From assembly GCA_002376235.1 (NCBI GenBank), contig DFNX01000003.1, forward strand, positions 739,051-803,050: 64,000 nucleotides of DNA, given 5' to 3'. Positions 9,057 through 18,098 of this stretch are shown here, in pieces (the stretch's first letter is position 1; each line of letters begins with the position of its first letter). Origin of the DNA: Neorhizobium sp. UBA3556 (GTDB taxonomy: Bacteria > Pseudomonadota > Alphaproteobacteria > Rhizobiales > Rhizobiaceae). The position numbers and the translations under genes are program-made. The notes under the pieces are model-generated. The model had not been told where the DNA came from. It saw nothing but the letters and a program-made list of their open reading frames with translations, and did not search any database.

Positions 9057-9068
9057 GCAGAATTCTGC
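9057..9068. promoter_or_regulatory. Perfect 12-bp palindrome upstream of the xis/int pair
   Basis: GCAGAATTCTGC is a perfect palindrome in the 240-base gap between the xis-like gene and the next minus-strand gene. A related half (TGCAGAA) follows 10 bases on. Its position upstream of xis-int fits an operator, but no regulator has been matched to it. Confidence 0.35.
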
Positions 9069-9106
9069 AATGAACGAATGCAGAACTCAGCACCCAGCGC
9101 GGAGGC

Positions 9107-9454
9107 TTACTCCGGGATGAAACACGGACAGTCTACATCGTCAGACTTTTGCTCAGCGCGATCGCCCTCGTCGTCCGGCACATCAGGAACGTATCCAAGT
9201 ACATCGATCAGAGTGCTTACTGCCGCTGATTGGGTGAACATCTGAATTTCGGTTTCGATATAGGAGAGGTGCTGCGCGCCACCTTGAATTGTCCCGCACT
9301 TGTAATCGTCCGGGAGTTCTTGAAACTGCTTTTCTGCATTTTCAATTAGGCGACGGTACGTTCGTATCGCGCGGACCGTAAGCTTTTCGATATCGCTGAC
9401 GGGCAGCTCACTGATCAGATGTAAGAGATCTGGAAGATCCAACTTCTTCGCCAA
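9107..9454 (-). CDS. Hypothetical protein (about 115 aa)
   Basis: Unknown family. Mostly helical, with an acidic C-terminus ending CPCFIPE. The likely start is a TTG at 9454 preceded by GGAGCAAACA, the same leader string found before the excisionase ATG (GGAGCAAACA at about 8870). An in-frame ATG lies four codons upstream (9466) but has no Shine-Dalgarno. The shared leader suggests duplication of a small control region in this element. Confidence 0.6.
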   Translation of the reverse strand: MAKKLDLPDLLHLISELPVSDIEKLTVRAIRTYRRLIENAEKQFQELPDDYKCGTIQGGAQHLSYIETEIQMFTQSAAVSTLIDVLGYVPDVPDDEGDRAEQKSDDVDCPCFIPE

Positions 9455-9532
9455 TGTTTGCTCCATCAAATTATGTGATTGCTTATCGCATAATAGCGAG
9501 TGGGCCAACAGTGCGGCCCACCGCAATGAGGG

Positions 9533-10228
9533 TCAGTCGCAAAATGATTGCTCGACGGTGATTAGATCAATCAGAAGCCTTCTAAGCTCACTCCAGGGGG
9601 CATCAATGCGCTGCGTCTCCGGATCTTGGGTACTCAGCAAACAATGCAGTTTCGCCGTCACCTCGATTACCGTTTTTGGCCTTGATAAATTCATCACCCG
9701 CGACAGCCTCTGTTCCTGTTGAGCGAGGTCGTGTTCGAAGGCCAAGGCAGGACTATAACCAAGACGTCTGTCAGCCGAGTTCCAGCTATCCCGGCGTTTC
9801 CGCAGAAGAGACCGCGCAGACGCCAGCGTTTCAGCGTCAACCCGCGTTTTCAGTCGAGCGATTTCGGAGAGCGAGTAAACCGTCAGCGGCGGCTCATCCG
9901 GCGAGATTTTGATCTGTACAACTGGATAGGCGCCCGCCATTGCAAGCACCCGCGATTCGATCGTTTCCTGGTACCTCTTGATGCGGGCCAGCCGCTGATG
10001 GGCCTCGTACCAGTTGAGCCATAGCCGGGCCGTTGAAGTTGGACCCGGCACCTTTCGGTCCGGCGCCTGCTCTAATTCTGAGGTGAGCGGCTGCAAGATC
10101 TTCGCAACTGCCCCAAGAAGGTTCTGACGAGTGAGTCTCGAGGGATGCTCCGCCTTACTTCGCGAAGTGGTTTTCTTTTTTCCACGAGTATCTGAAGGCG
10201 AAGTTCTGCTAGTCTCAGAATCAGCCAT
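9533..10228 (-). CDS. Hypothetical protein of the integrative element (231 aa)
   Basis: Not recognised. The N-terminal 25 residues are Ser/Thr/Lys-rich and probably disordered; the remainder is helical with a possible coiled-coil around AHQRLARIKRYQETIESRV. The ATG at 10228 has AGGAG about 8 bases upstream, so I reject the longer frame to 10303. It is divergent from the XRE gene at 10376, sharing a regulatory gap of about 150 bp. Confidence 0.65.
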   Translation of the reverse strand: MADSETSRTSPSDTRGKKKTTSRSKAEHPSRLTRQNLLGAVAKILQPLTSELEQAPDRKVPGPTSTARLWLNWYEAHQRLARIKRYQETIESRVLAMAGAYPVVQIKISPDEPPLTVYSLSEIARLKTRVDAETLASARSLLRKRRDSWNSADRRLGYSPALAFEHDLAQQEQRLSRVMNLSRPKTVIEVTAKLHCLLSTQDPETQRIDAPWSELRRLLIDLITVEQSFCD

Positions 10229-10375
10229 GATCCGAGCTCCTATTAGCTTGGTTGTGGTTAGGTCAGGCTGGGCGGTACGAACGCCTGGCTTGGCCGTCTG
10301 CATTAAGCAGTAACATCAATTGTAAACTGAAAAAGCGGCGGATCAATAGCTTTCGCCAAAAAATGGCGATTTTGC

Positions 10376-10615
10376 ATGATGCACGTTCAATTCCGCATGG
10401 CGCGAGCGGCACTAGGATGGGGAATAGTCGAATTCGCTAAGCGAGCAGGCGTTTCCACCAATACCATCGTTCGTTTTGAGCGAGGTGAAGAGCTTAAACC
10501 GTCCACCGTAGACCAGCTGCGGTCTGTATTTGAGCAGGCCGGTCTTGTGTTCATCCCCGAAAACGGAGGGGGCGCTGGAGTAAGATTCGCTAAACCGAGA
10601 TCCGGATCGGACTGA
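10376..10615 (+). CDS. XRE-family helix-turn-helix regulator
   Basis: A 79-residue protein that is essentially one Cro/C1-type domain: MARAALGWGIVEFAKRAGVSTNTIVRFERGE, with the recognition helix around STNTIVRFE. The tail ends VFIPENGGGAGVRF, a C-terminal pattern common in small rhizobial XRE proteins. It likely regulates the divergent gene at 9533-10228 or the integrase module. The bases before the start contain the inverted repeat GCCAAAAAATGGC, a candidate operator. Confidence 0.85.
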   Translation: MMHVQFRMARAALGWGIVEFAKRAGVSTNTIVRFERGEELKPSTVDQLRSVFEQAGLVFIPENGGGAGVRFAKPRSGSD

Positions 10616-10999
10616 TCGTCGTACTAGGTTTTTTGACGCTTTGTACGCATGCGAGCCCGCGAACAGGTCGACTTAGGGCGGGAGGTCAATGATCAATTGA
10701 CCGCGAACGGTTGAACTTAAAAGCCCACCTTTATTAGCTTGCCGCCCAAGTCCGCTTCCCGCGAAAAGGCGACAGACTGGAACGATCGATGCGAAGCAGG
10801 ATCGAGGGTGGATGCGGGAAGTATTCACGGACTACGAGCGCGAAAATTACATTGTTGACCCGATCGACAGCCACCACCAGCGCGTCGGCCTCGACGAGTT
10901 CGCCGTAACGGGGCGCGAGCAGGTCGCACGAAGAACCGGAAGCCGGGGTGGTTCCGCCGCCCGCAAGATGTAGCAGGAAAGGGCGAAACCACCCTCCCC
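10616..10999. other. Intergenic gap with a possible gene fragment
   Basis: No convincing complete gene. A plus-strand frame from about 10757 to 10973 reads protein-like sequence (MREVFTDYERENYIVDPID, ending in GGSAARKM) but lacks a Shine-Dalgarno and matches no family I know; it could be a relic. The gap separates the integrase module from the nucleotidyltransferase gene and may be an insertion boundary. Confidence 0.35.
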
Positions 11000-12088
11000 T
11001 TAGGAGACCACGAAACCGAAATCGGCCGGGTTTTCCTTGATCCGGCGGAAGCCGTCAAAGAGAGCGGCAGTCGAGATCGTTTTTGCCCGATCTGGCATCA
11101 TGCCCAGACCCTTAATAAGGGCGTCCCGCCAAGCTTCACCCCTACCCCACGCTTCCACCCATGCCAAGGCAAGTTCGTCGGAACGACGAGTGTCGCGCAT
11201 GGCTTCCATGAGCAATCCGGCCTGCATGAGATCCTTTTGGGATTTCATCGAGCCGCCTTCATCAGTGCGCCGCCGCGTTGCCACAATGAGTTTATGGACG
11301 GCATACCTTTCAGGGGCCGGAACAAGGACAGGCACACCGGAGCCGTGCAGAACAATTGCCCGCATAGGTTCATAGATCAGGAAATCCAGAAAACGTAGCG
11401 GTTCGGCCGACGCGCCGCCGAGGGCTGGCATAAGCGATGGCTTTCCCGTGTTGTCATCGCTTCCCCTATTTCCAGTAAGGAATTCCACCCGATAGCCGCC
11501 CTTGTTAACGAACGCGGTGGAACCGTGTACGCCGGATGAATGCGGGATCGCACGGAATGTCGGATCGACCGCATGGAGAACGTCAAGGATTGGCGGAATG
11601 GAATCCAGCACTTCCGCCGAAACGGCAAAATCCTGCGCAAAGTCCGCATCGCCTGTCTGTAGTGCAGCGGTAGGGAGACGGACACCGAGGATGCCAGCAT
11701 AGCAACTGAAAGCAACCGTGCCGACGAGGACACCCCGCAGACGGAACAAACCAGCGTCAGCCAGTGCGGAGACTACATCGCCAGACAGGCGTTCAGGCGT
11801 CGGCATATAGGCTTCCCGAATAAGAGTGGACACCAGTTTGCGTCGGGATCGGATGTCGTCCTTGACCGTTTGGAACTCGGAGACGCGACGGGCAATTTCC
11901 TCATCATCGGCTGGGCCGACATACCGCCGCCTTGCCCCCGGTTGATCGAAATACCAGTAATCGCGGCCCTTCACAGGCACGGAAACGAAATTGCCATCCG
12001 TGGGGAAGTCGGTCGAGAATGCGCCATCAAGAGAGCGTTGCCCGAGTTCCGCAAGCATTGTCGAATACATGAGATCCAGCGTCTTCAT
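11000..12088 (-). CDS. GSU2403-family nucleotidyltransferase-fold protein
   Basis: A 362-residue protein resembling the GSU2403 family. The middle domain has the nucleotidyltransferase-like pattern GTVAFSCYAGILGV followed by GDADFAQDFAVS. The N-terminal part (RDYWYFDQPGARRRYVGP) is typical of the family and may bind the substrate. Some nucleotidyltransferase-fold proteins act as type IV toxins or in phage defence, but a role here is inferred, not shown. A perfect palindrome lies 27 bp upstream of the start, suggesting strict regulation. No partner gene is adjacent. Confidence 0.75.
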   Translation of the reverse strand: MKTLDLMYSTMLAELGQRSLDGAFSTDFPTDGNFVSVPVKGRDYWYFDQPGARRRYVGPADDEEIARRVSEFQTVKDDIRSRRKLVSTLIREAYMPTPERLSGDVVSALADAGLFRLRGVLVGTVAFSCYAGILGVRLPTAALQTGDADFAQDFAVSAEVLDSIPPILDVLHAVDPTFRAIPHSSGVHGSTAFVNKGGYRVEFLTGNRGSDDNTGKPSLMPALGGASAEPLRFLDFLIYEPMRAIVLHGSGVPVLVPAPERYAVHKLIVATRRRTDEGGSMKSQKDLMQAGLLMEAMRDTRRSDELALAWVEAWGRGEAWRDALIKGLGMMPDRAKTISTAALFDGFRRIKENPADFGFVVS

Positions 12089-12114
12089 CCGGCACCCCGC
12101 CCTTCCAAAGGGCC

Positions 12115-12144
12115 GTTATAAGTTTTTCGCGAGAAACTTATAAC
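12115..12144. promoter_or_regulatory. Perfect 11-bp inverted repeat, probable operator
   Basis: Arms GTTATAAGTTT and AAACTTATAAC are exact reverse complements separated by 8 bases (TTCGCGAG). It lies 27 bp upstream of the nucleotidyltransferase-fold gene, where a repressor would block transcription. No T-run follows on either strand as a terminator would need. The binding protein is unknown. Confidence 0.65.
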
Positions 12145-12551
12145 ACGAGGGAGAGGCATCGCAAAGCCCCGCTTACGTCACATGAAGCACGCTTTGCCCC
12201 AAGGGCGAGAAGCCACGCCTAGCGAGTTATGTATCCGATGACCCTGGCAGGCGCCCTTTCGAAGCTTGTACCCGAAGAAATCATCGGCGAGCGACGTGGA
12301 GAGCTCCGGTTCATCACCGGAACGGGACGCAAGACCAAGGCGTGACCTTCCTGCGAAGTTTCACCCTTACGACCGAGAACCCCGAACGTTTTTGGAAGCT
12401 TCACAGCCTGCGTGACGCGAACCGAAACACGTGCGCAATAAGTGGCATAGTCAATTCTCTGTAAAGTCCACCTAGCGGTTTATAGGCACCCTGATGGCTA
12501 ACTCAATCGGCTTCCCTTTCATCACCAATATCTGTTCTCTACAAACGCTTT
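12145..12551. other. Intergenic gap between nucleotidyltransferase gene and traG
   Basis: About 400 bases with no supported gene; short frames on both strands have no ribosome binding site. Base composition changes toward AT near 12440-12550. Likely the left edge of the mobilisation module, but no att-like repeat of the tRNA-Ser gene was found here by eye. Confidence 0.4.
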
Positions 12552-14120
12552 CTAGCCAAACATTCCCTCAAATTCTGCATCCTCAAAATACCGCAGCTTC
12601 TTCGCGCAAATAGGCCGTTGCCCTTGGCGCAACAATATCATCATGTCTGACGGCAGCCTCATGATCTCGTCCGGGTTCATCAAGTCCCGCGCTGATATGT
12701 GCTGCGACGTCGAGGACTTTCCCTCGCTCCAGGCCTTTGTGGTGTAAACCGCATCTGTTTTACCGATCGCCTTGCCAATGAGCTCTGCAGTTTCCACGTC
12801 ATTGACTCCGAACACCTGAAGCACGGCGGCGTTTGAAAGGAATGTCCCGGCGCGCCTGCCATACGCTGCGCGCAACTGGTGAATGTCCTGCAAGACCGGC
12901 CAGAGCTGGACGCCGTAGCCAGCCATCAAGCCCATCGCCCTTTCGACAGGTGCCAGATGCCCGAGGGAAGCAAATTCGTCGAGGAGATAGAGCACTGGCT
13001 GGCACGGGGTTGTTGCATCGCGAGCCATGTCCGTCAGGCTCTGGCTGATCAGTAGACGCAACCATCTAGAATAGGTCGACAGGCGATCCGGCGGTAGCAC
13101 GAGAAACACCGATCCATTCCTTCGCTTCAGATCCGAGAACGCGAAATCCGATCGCGCCATCACCGCCGTCATGCGCGGGCTGTCGAGGAAATGGGTGTGC
13201 CGTTGCGCCGCCGAGAGGACTCCCGATGCTTCACGGTCGGATTTGCTAAGATGCCTGTTGGCAGCGCGCGCGATCAGCCCGTTGCAGTCCGACAAGGTTT
13301 GCATATCTCCGAGCAGCGCTGCGAAGGCTTGTGGCGCTAGCGTAAGGTGTTTTCGCAGCGTGCCAAGATCTCGCTCGCCCGGCGCTTCTACAGCGATTAT
13401 GTGGAGAAGAAGGCCAGCGATTAGCGCTTTTGCCTCCTCGTTCCAATGCGCGTCGCCGGACATACCTGGCTCGTCCACGACAAGCGCATCCGCGAGCATG
13501 CCGACGTCTTCGGCGACATCGATCCCGCCAGCATTCAAACCATCGAGCGGATTTACTGCCGACCTAGGACGGCCAGTCACCTCAAAAGGATCAAGGTAGA
13601 AGACCGGTCCGAACATCTGCCGCGCGCGACCGGCGACTTTAGCGTTCTCGCCCTTTGGATCGATGCAGATAACCGATCGTTCGGCTGTCAGTAGATTTGG
13701 GATGATCGTACCGACACCTTTCCCGGTTCGCGTCGGTGCCACAGTCAGCAAATGCGCTGGTCCGTCGTATCGGAGGAGTTGTGCCGTTTGCGGGTCCCGG
13801 CCGATCAAAAGGCCATCGTTTCCGATTGCGAGCTGGTCCCGCTCTTTCTTGGTCGCCCACCGCGCAGTCCCGAACACAGCAGGGAGTGGACCGTCCTTGA
13901 TGAAGGCGGAAAGAGCGCCGAGAATACCAAGGACAATCGGGAAATAACGGGCAACGTCTACGACCGCCTCGCTGATCGGGCCAGGCGCGAAGTCGCCGAT
14001 AACAAGGATGGCGAAGTTGATGAGCAAGATCAGCGCGGAAAACACCGTCCCGATTATGATGCATAACAGCGCAAAGAATGGCGCGGCGATAATTGACTTG
14101 AGAGCCTGAGAGAAACTCAT
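12552..14120 (-). CDS. traG: TraG/VirD4-type conjugation coupling protein
   Basis: A 522-residue type IV coupling protein that carries the relaxase-DNA complex to the transfer channel. Two N-terminal membrane segments (about residues 10-40 and 55-75) are followed by the ATPase domain: Walker A VAPTRTGKGVGT, Walker B LYLLDEFASLGH, and the VWPVLQDIHQL-like motif (LWPVLQDIHQLRAAYG). It is shorter than Ti TraG (about 630-660 aa). It overlaps the TraD-like gene by 4 bp (ATGA). No mating-pair-formation genes are in the window, so the channel must come from elsewhere. Confidence 0.93.
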   Translation of the reverse strand: MSFSQALKSIIAAPFFALLCIIIGTVFSALILLINFAILVIGDFAPGPISEAVVDVARYFPIVLGILGALSAFIKDGPLPAVFGTARWATKKERDQLAIGNDGLLIGRDPQTAQLLRYDGPAHLLTVAPTRTGKGVGTIIPNLLTAERSVICIDPKGENAKVAGRARQMFGPVFYLDPFEVTGRPRSAVNPLDGLNAGGIDVAEDVGMLADALVVDEPGMSGDAHWNEEAKALIAGLLLHIIAVEAPGERDLGTLRKHLTLAPQAFAALLGDMQTLSDCNGLIARAANRHLSKSDREASGVLSAAQRHTHFLDSPRMTAVMARSDFAFSDLKRRNGSVFLVLPPDRLSTYSRWLRLLISQSLTDMARDATTPCQPVLYLLDEFASLGHLAPVERAMGLMAGYGVQLWPVLQDIHQLRAAYGRRAGTFLSNAAVLQVFGVNDVETAELIGKAIGKTDAVYTTKAWSEGKSSTSQHISARDLMNPDEIMRLPSDMMILLRQGQRPICAKKLRYFEDAEFEGMFG

Positions 14121-14416
14121 CTGTTTTCCTCCCGATCGCTGTTCTGTCGAACCTGTTCAGAAATGAGTATGTCGTTGAACAATTGGCTGTCGCCTTCTCG
14201 CGTCAGAAAACCGGGCAGTTCAGCGCGCAGCCATTCACGCAAGCGTATCGAAAAAGTAGGATCTTTGGCGTTTTCCAGCCTATGGAGGACGAGCGCACCG
14301 ATGAGAATCTTTCGCCGTGTGTCGCGGGCACGCTCTTGCCTGCCCAGCCGCGTTACCAGGACCCGCCGACGTTCTTCGAGTTCGGCAATCCTTTGCGTGA
14401 TCGGTTTGCGTACCAT
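14117..14416 (-). CDS. TraD-like conjugal transfer accessory protein
   Basis: A 99-residue basic helical protein. The segment RERARDTRRKILIGALVL-like (here QERARDTRRKILIGALVL) resembles the rhizobial/Ti TraD family encoded just before traG. It probably helps the relaxosome or the coupling protein; a TraC/MobC role is the alternative. It is divergent from traA, with the oriT-like site in the 190-bp gap between them, the arrangement seen in Ti plasmids. Confidence 0.7.
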   Translation of the reverse strand: MVRKPITQRIAELEERRRVLVTRLGRQERARDTRRKILIGALVLHRLENAKDPTFSIRLREWLRAELPGFLTREGDSQLFNDILISEQVRQNSDREENR

Positions 14417-14538
14417 GATCGTCTCCCGGTGAAAGAGCTGACGCTACGCAGCAGGCTCGAAGCCTCAATAGGGTAAATTCTGCAATAGCCGCACCCGCTG
14501 GTGTCCCGTAACGGTGAGAGCGAAGCGAAAAACGTTCC

Positions 14539-14569
14539 AAGGGCGCACTTACGAGTTGCGGCGCAACTC
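14539..14569. other. Probable oriT: Q-type nic-like sequence with adjacent inverted repeat
   Basis: AAGGGCGCACTTAC at 14539-14552 is, on the minus strand, GTAAGTGCGCCCTT, matching the TAAGTGCGCCCT nic-region consensus I know for RSF1010/Ti-type relaxases. Immediately beside it is the inverted repeat GAGTTGC-GGC-GCAACTC (14553-14569), the hairpin relaxases usually bind. It sits between the divergent traD-like and traA genes, as in Ti plasmids. Confidence 0.8.
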
Positions 14570-14608
14570 AGCGCTCAGACGGCTCGCTTCGCTCGACCGG
14601 AGGCCGGC

Positions 14609-17600
14609 ATGGCGATCTACCATTGCAGCATGAAGCCGATCGCCCGCGCTGCTGGGCGCAGTGCGGTGGCCGCCATCGCCTACCGGACGGCCAGCCGGCT
14701 GCTCAACGAACGCGATGGTCTGGTCCACGATTTTACCGGCAAGCTTGGGGTCGAGCATTGCGAGATCGTGCTTCCGGAGAGGGTGGAGGCGGCGTGGGCG
14801 CGTGACCGGGCGACGCTGTGGAATGCGGCGGAGCGGGCGGAGAAACGCAGTGATGCCCGAGTGGCCCGAGAGTTCGAACTAGCGCTACCGCATGAGCTCA
14901 CCCGTGGCCAGCAGATCATCCTGACGCAGGCTTTCGCACAGGATATGGCCGACCGCTATGGTGCCGCAGTCGACTTCGCCATCCATAGGCCCATCGGTGA
15001 CACCGACATCCGCAATGTGCATGCCCATGTGCTGATGACCACACGCCAGGTCGGCGAACATGGCCTGGGCGACAAGACACTGATCGAGCGGGAGAACAAG
15101 TGGCTGCTCAATCACAACCAGCCAACCGCGCAGATGCAGTTGCGCGACCTCCGCCAGGCTTGGGAAAGCCATGCTAACCGTGCGCTGACGCGGGCCGGCC
15201 TCGACATCCGCGTCGATCATCGCGGGCATCTTGAGCGTGGGCTGGAAATTGAGCCGACCGAACATATGGGCGTGCATGCCTCACAGATGGACCGGCGAGG
15301 TCTCGGCGTTTCGCGGGCACGCAACGAGCAGAATGCAGCCGCCCGCAATGCCAGCCTCATTCGGGAGAAGCCGGAGCAGGTGTTGGCGCTGATAACGGCT
15401 GAGAAAAGCGTGTTCGACCGGCACGACGTGGCCCGCACCCTGCATCGTTACATCGACGACGTTCAGGCCTTCCAGAATGCCTTTGCCGCCGTCATGGCGT
15501 CGCTGGCACTGGTGGAGCTGCAGCCGGAGGGTAATGGCCAGCTGGCGCGCTATTCAACGAGGGAGATGGTGACGATCGAGCACGCCATGGCATCGAACGC
15601 TTCAACGATGGCAAGCAGAAGAAGCCACGGAGTTGATGTGGCGATCGTCGCGGCGGCCATGGCCAGGCAGGATGACGCGATCAAGGCGAGCGTTGCCGGC
15701 ACACTTGGCGGTCCGGCCAATCATGGCGAAATACCCGGCGCCCCAAGCACTCGGCTAATCGATCACGTTGGTCTCAGCGCCGAGCAGCGTGTAGCCGTGG
15801 AGCATGTCACGGGGCCGGCGCAGATCGCCGCGGTGGTCGGATTTGCTGGTGCCGGCAAGTCGACGATGCTGGCGGCGGCACGCGACGCCTGGGAGCGCCA
15901 GGGATACCGCGTCCATGGTGCGGCACTCGCCGGCAAGGCGGCAGAAGGATTGGAGGCATCCTCGGGCATCGCTTCACGCACACTGACATCCTGGGACTAT
16001 GGCTGGCAGCGTGGCAGCAGCGAGCTCGGTCCAAACGACATCTTCGTCATCGATGAGGCCGGCATGGTCGGCAGTCGCCAGCTTGCGATGTTCGTCGACG
16101 AAATCCAGGCGCGCGGCGCAAAGCTCGTTCTGGTCGGTGATCATGAACAACTGCAGGCGATCGGCGCGGGATCGCCATTCCGTGCGATTGTGGAGCAGGT
16201 CGGCGCCGTTGAGCTCTCGGAAATCCGTCGCCAAAAGCAGGACTGGCAACGCGAAGCCTCAATCGCCCTGGCAACGCATCGAACGACCGAGGCTCTTGCG
16301 GCCTATGCGGGGCACGGCGATGTTCGGTTCCTGTCCGATCGAGAGGCGACGACCAAAGATCTGGTGACAGACTATTTAGCCGATGTCGAAAACCGGCCAT
16401 CCGGCTCCCGCATCGCGCTTGCCCATCGCCGGGTGGATGTCAGGGCGATTAATGCCGAAATCCGTGCAGGGCTTCAGGAACAGGGTAAGCTCGCGCGCGG
16501 AGAAGACGGAATGGGCGAACTCGGTCGCGAGCGGGTTTACCAGACAATTGAAGGCGAGCGTTCGTTTGCACCCGGCGACAGGATCGTAATGCTTCAGAAT
16601 GACCGCGATCTCGGCGTGAAGAACGGCATGCTCGGGAAGGTTATGGCCGTCGAGCAGGACGCGATACAGATACAGCTCGACGGCGGAGGGGTGGGCACCC
16701 GTGAGGTCTCAATACCGGTGAACAGTTACCAAGCCTTTGATCATGGTTACTCCACCACCATCCACAAGTCGCAGGGCTCGACTGTCGATCGGGCGTTTGT
16801 CATGGCGTCGAAGACTATGGACCGGCATCTCACCTATGTCGCGTTGAGCCGTCATCGAGAGCGGGTTGGGCTCTATGTTCGGCAGGACGAAATGAAGGAC
16901 CTGAAGAGCCTTGCAAGCAATCTGGGCCGATCCGGCGCCAAGCAAACGACGCTCGACTACACCGACGTCTTCGCTTCACGCAGGGGCATCGCCGCGGATC
17001 TGGGAATCCGCAGCGATATTGCGACCGGCCTGAAGTCTGGCCATCCCCGCGAGCGGTTCTCTACTCACCACGACGTAATTGGGGAGCGCGTTCGCGATCA
17101 GGCCGGCCTTCAGCAAGCGGAAGGCGACCGCCCCTCAGGCCCGCTTCGACCCGATACGGTCGCCGAAAAGGTCGAACCGCTGATACCGTCCAAAACACGC
17201 TGGTCTCGCACCGTCGAGGATATCGCGCGTGAGAAAGCAATGCCACATCTTATGCAATCTATGGAGAGCGTTCGATCTGTCGGCAGGTTGGTTTATAACG
17301 ACCCGGAGAACTCGACAAATAGGCTCACCGCGGCAGTTTTGGGGGAGCATCGGAGCGGGCCTGAACTCTCGAAGGCGGTCGCTTCCCATCCGGAGGAGTT
17401 TGGCGAACTACGCGGCAAGCATGGACTGCTCGGCGAGAACGCCCTCCGAAAAGCGGCGCGGCATCATGCCAAAGCACTAGGAAAGCATGTCGAGTTCTCG
17501 GTGGAGGCCTGGAACCGGCGATACGACGCGGAACAACGGTCAGAGGTCTGGAAGCGCGAACGGCAGGACATCATTGAGGTACCGGAGTTGAGCAACCGAA

Positions 17601-17926
17601 GCGAGCAGCTCCTAACACAGTTGAGTGAGATGCCTGTTGAGGAGAAGAGCGCTTTCCTTGAGAAAATCAACAGCACGCCGGAGGGCAGGGTCGCAATGGA
17701 AGAGGCCCGCAGGATTGCCGAGGCATTGACAAAGCGATTTGGCAGTTCTGATCCCCGCGACCTCGTCACCTCGAAAGCGAGACTGACCTCACCAGCTGCC
17801 GCTAACGCCTCGCGGATCGCTCACGTGGCCGGTATCTGCCATCGTGCGCGGAACGACGAGCTTGCTCAGAAGTATGAGCTACAACATCTGGTGGGAAGAC
17901 GTCTGGGTCTTGGACTGGGCAGGTGA
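14609..17926 (+). CDS. traA: Ti-type conjugative relaxase-helicase TraA
   Basis: About 1105 residues from the ATG at 14609, which has GGAGG upstream; the frame to 14501 would run through the oriT region and is rejected. Domain 1 (1-250) is a MobQ-type relaxase: N-terminal MAIYHCSMKPIARAAGRSAV with the nicking Tyr region, and the metal-binding HAHVLMTTR (three-His motif). Domain 2 (about 400-800) is a RecD-like helicase with Walker A VVGFAGAGKSTML, the FVIDEAGMVGS Walker B, LVGDHEQLQAIGAG and HGYSTTIHKSQGSTVDRAF. The C-terminal 270 residues are helical and poorly conserved. It nicks oriT and drives strand transfer. Confidence 0.95.
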   Translation: MAIYHCSMKPIARAAGRSAVAAIAYRTASRLLNERDGLVHDFTGKLGVEHCEIVLPERVEAAWARDRATLWNAAERAEKRSDARVAREFELALPHELTRGQQIILTQAFAQDMADRYGAAVDFAIHRPIGDTDIRNVHAHVLMTTRQVGEHGLGDKTLIERENKWLLNHNQPTAQMQLRDLRQAWESHANRALTRAGLDIRVDHRGHLERGLEIEPTEHMGVHASQMDRRGLGVSRARNEQNAAARNASLIREKPEQVLALITAEKSVFDRHDVARTLHRYIDDVQAFQNAFAAVMASLALVELQPEGNGQLARYSTREMVTIEHAMASNASTMASRRSHGVDVAIVAAAMARQDDAIKASVAGTLGGPANHGEIPGAPSTRLIDHVGLSAEQRVAVEHVTGPAQIAAVVGFAGAGKSTMLAAARDAWERQGYRVHGAALAGKAAEGLEASSGIASRTLTSWDYGWQRGSSELGPNDIFVIDEAGMVGSRQLAMFVDEIQARGAKLVLVGDHEQLQAIGAGSPFRAIVEQVGAVELSEIRRQKQDWQREASIALATHRTTEALAAYAGHGDVRFLSDREATTKDLVTDYLADVENRPSGSRIALAHRRVDVRAINAEIRAGLQEQGKLARGEDGMGELGRERVYQTIEGERSFAPGDRIVMLQNDRDLGVKNGMLGKVMAVEQDAIQIQLDGGGVGTREVSIPVNSYQAFDHGYSTTIHKSQGSTVDRAFVMASKTMDRHLTYVALSRHRERVGLYVRQDEMKDLKSLASNLGRSGAKQTTLDYTDVFASRRGIAADLGIRSDIATGLKSGHPRERFSTHHDVIGERVRDQAGLQQAEGDRPSGPLRPDTVAEKVEPLIPSKTRWSRTVEDIAREKAMPHLMQSMESVRSVGRLVYNDPENSTNRLTAAVLGEHRSGPELSKAVASHPEEFGELRGKHGLLGENALRKAARHHAKALGKHVEFSVEAWNRRYDAEQRSEVWKRERQDIIEVPELSNRSEQLLTQLSEMPVEEKSAFLEKINSTPEGRVAMEEARRIAEALTKRFGSSDPRDLVTSKARLTSPAAANASRIAHVAGICHRARNDELAQKYELQHLVGRRLGLGLGR

Positions 17927-17960
17927 AAATCCTGCCAAACCAAGACCGGGTTAACACAGA

Positions 17961-18045
17961 ATGATTGCTTTCTAGCATGATTGCAATCATGATATCATGC
18001 TAGAAATCCTGATTGAAATATTGAATGCGTGCGTGCGATCATGCT
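17961..18045. promoter_or_regulatory. Nested palindromes upstream of the ParA/VirC1-like gene (parS- or operator-like)
   Basis: Arms TTTCTAGCATGAT (17969-17981) and ATCATGCTAGAAA (17994-18006) form a perfect 13-bp inverted repeat. Inside lies the perfect palindrome ATGATTGCAATCAT (17977-17990). Further half-sites (ATGATTGC at 17961, ATCATGC near 18038) follow. Density and position just before a ParA-like/RHH pair suggest a centromere-like site or autoregulatory operator. Confidence 0.7.
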
Positions 18046-18098
18046 TGATTTCATTCCTCTTGGTGTGATCTTTTGAGCGAATTGATTCGGAGAGCGAA

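Noticed and set aside
10757..10973. Plus-strand frame with MREVFTDYEREN
   Set aside because: No ribosome binding site and no recognised family; kept only as a note on the gap.
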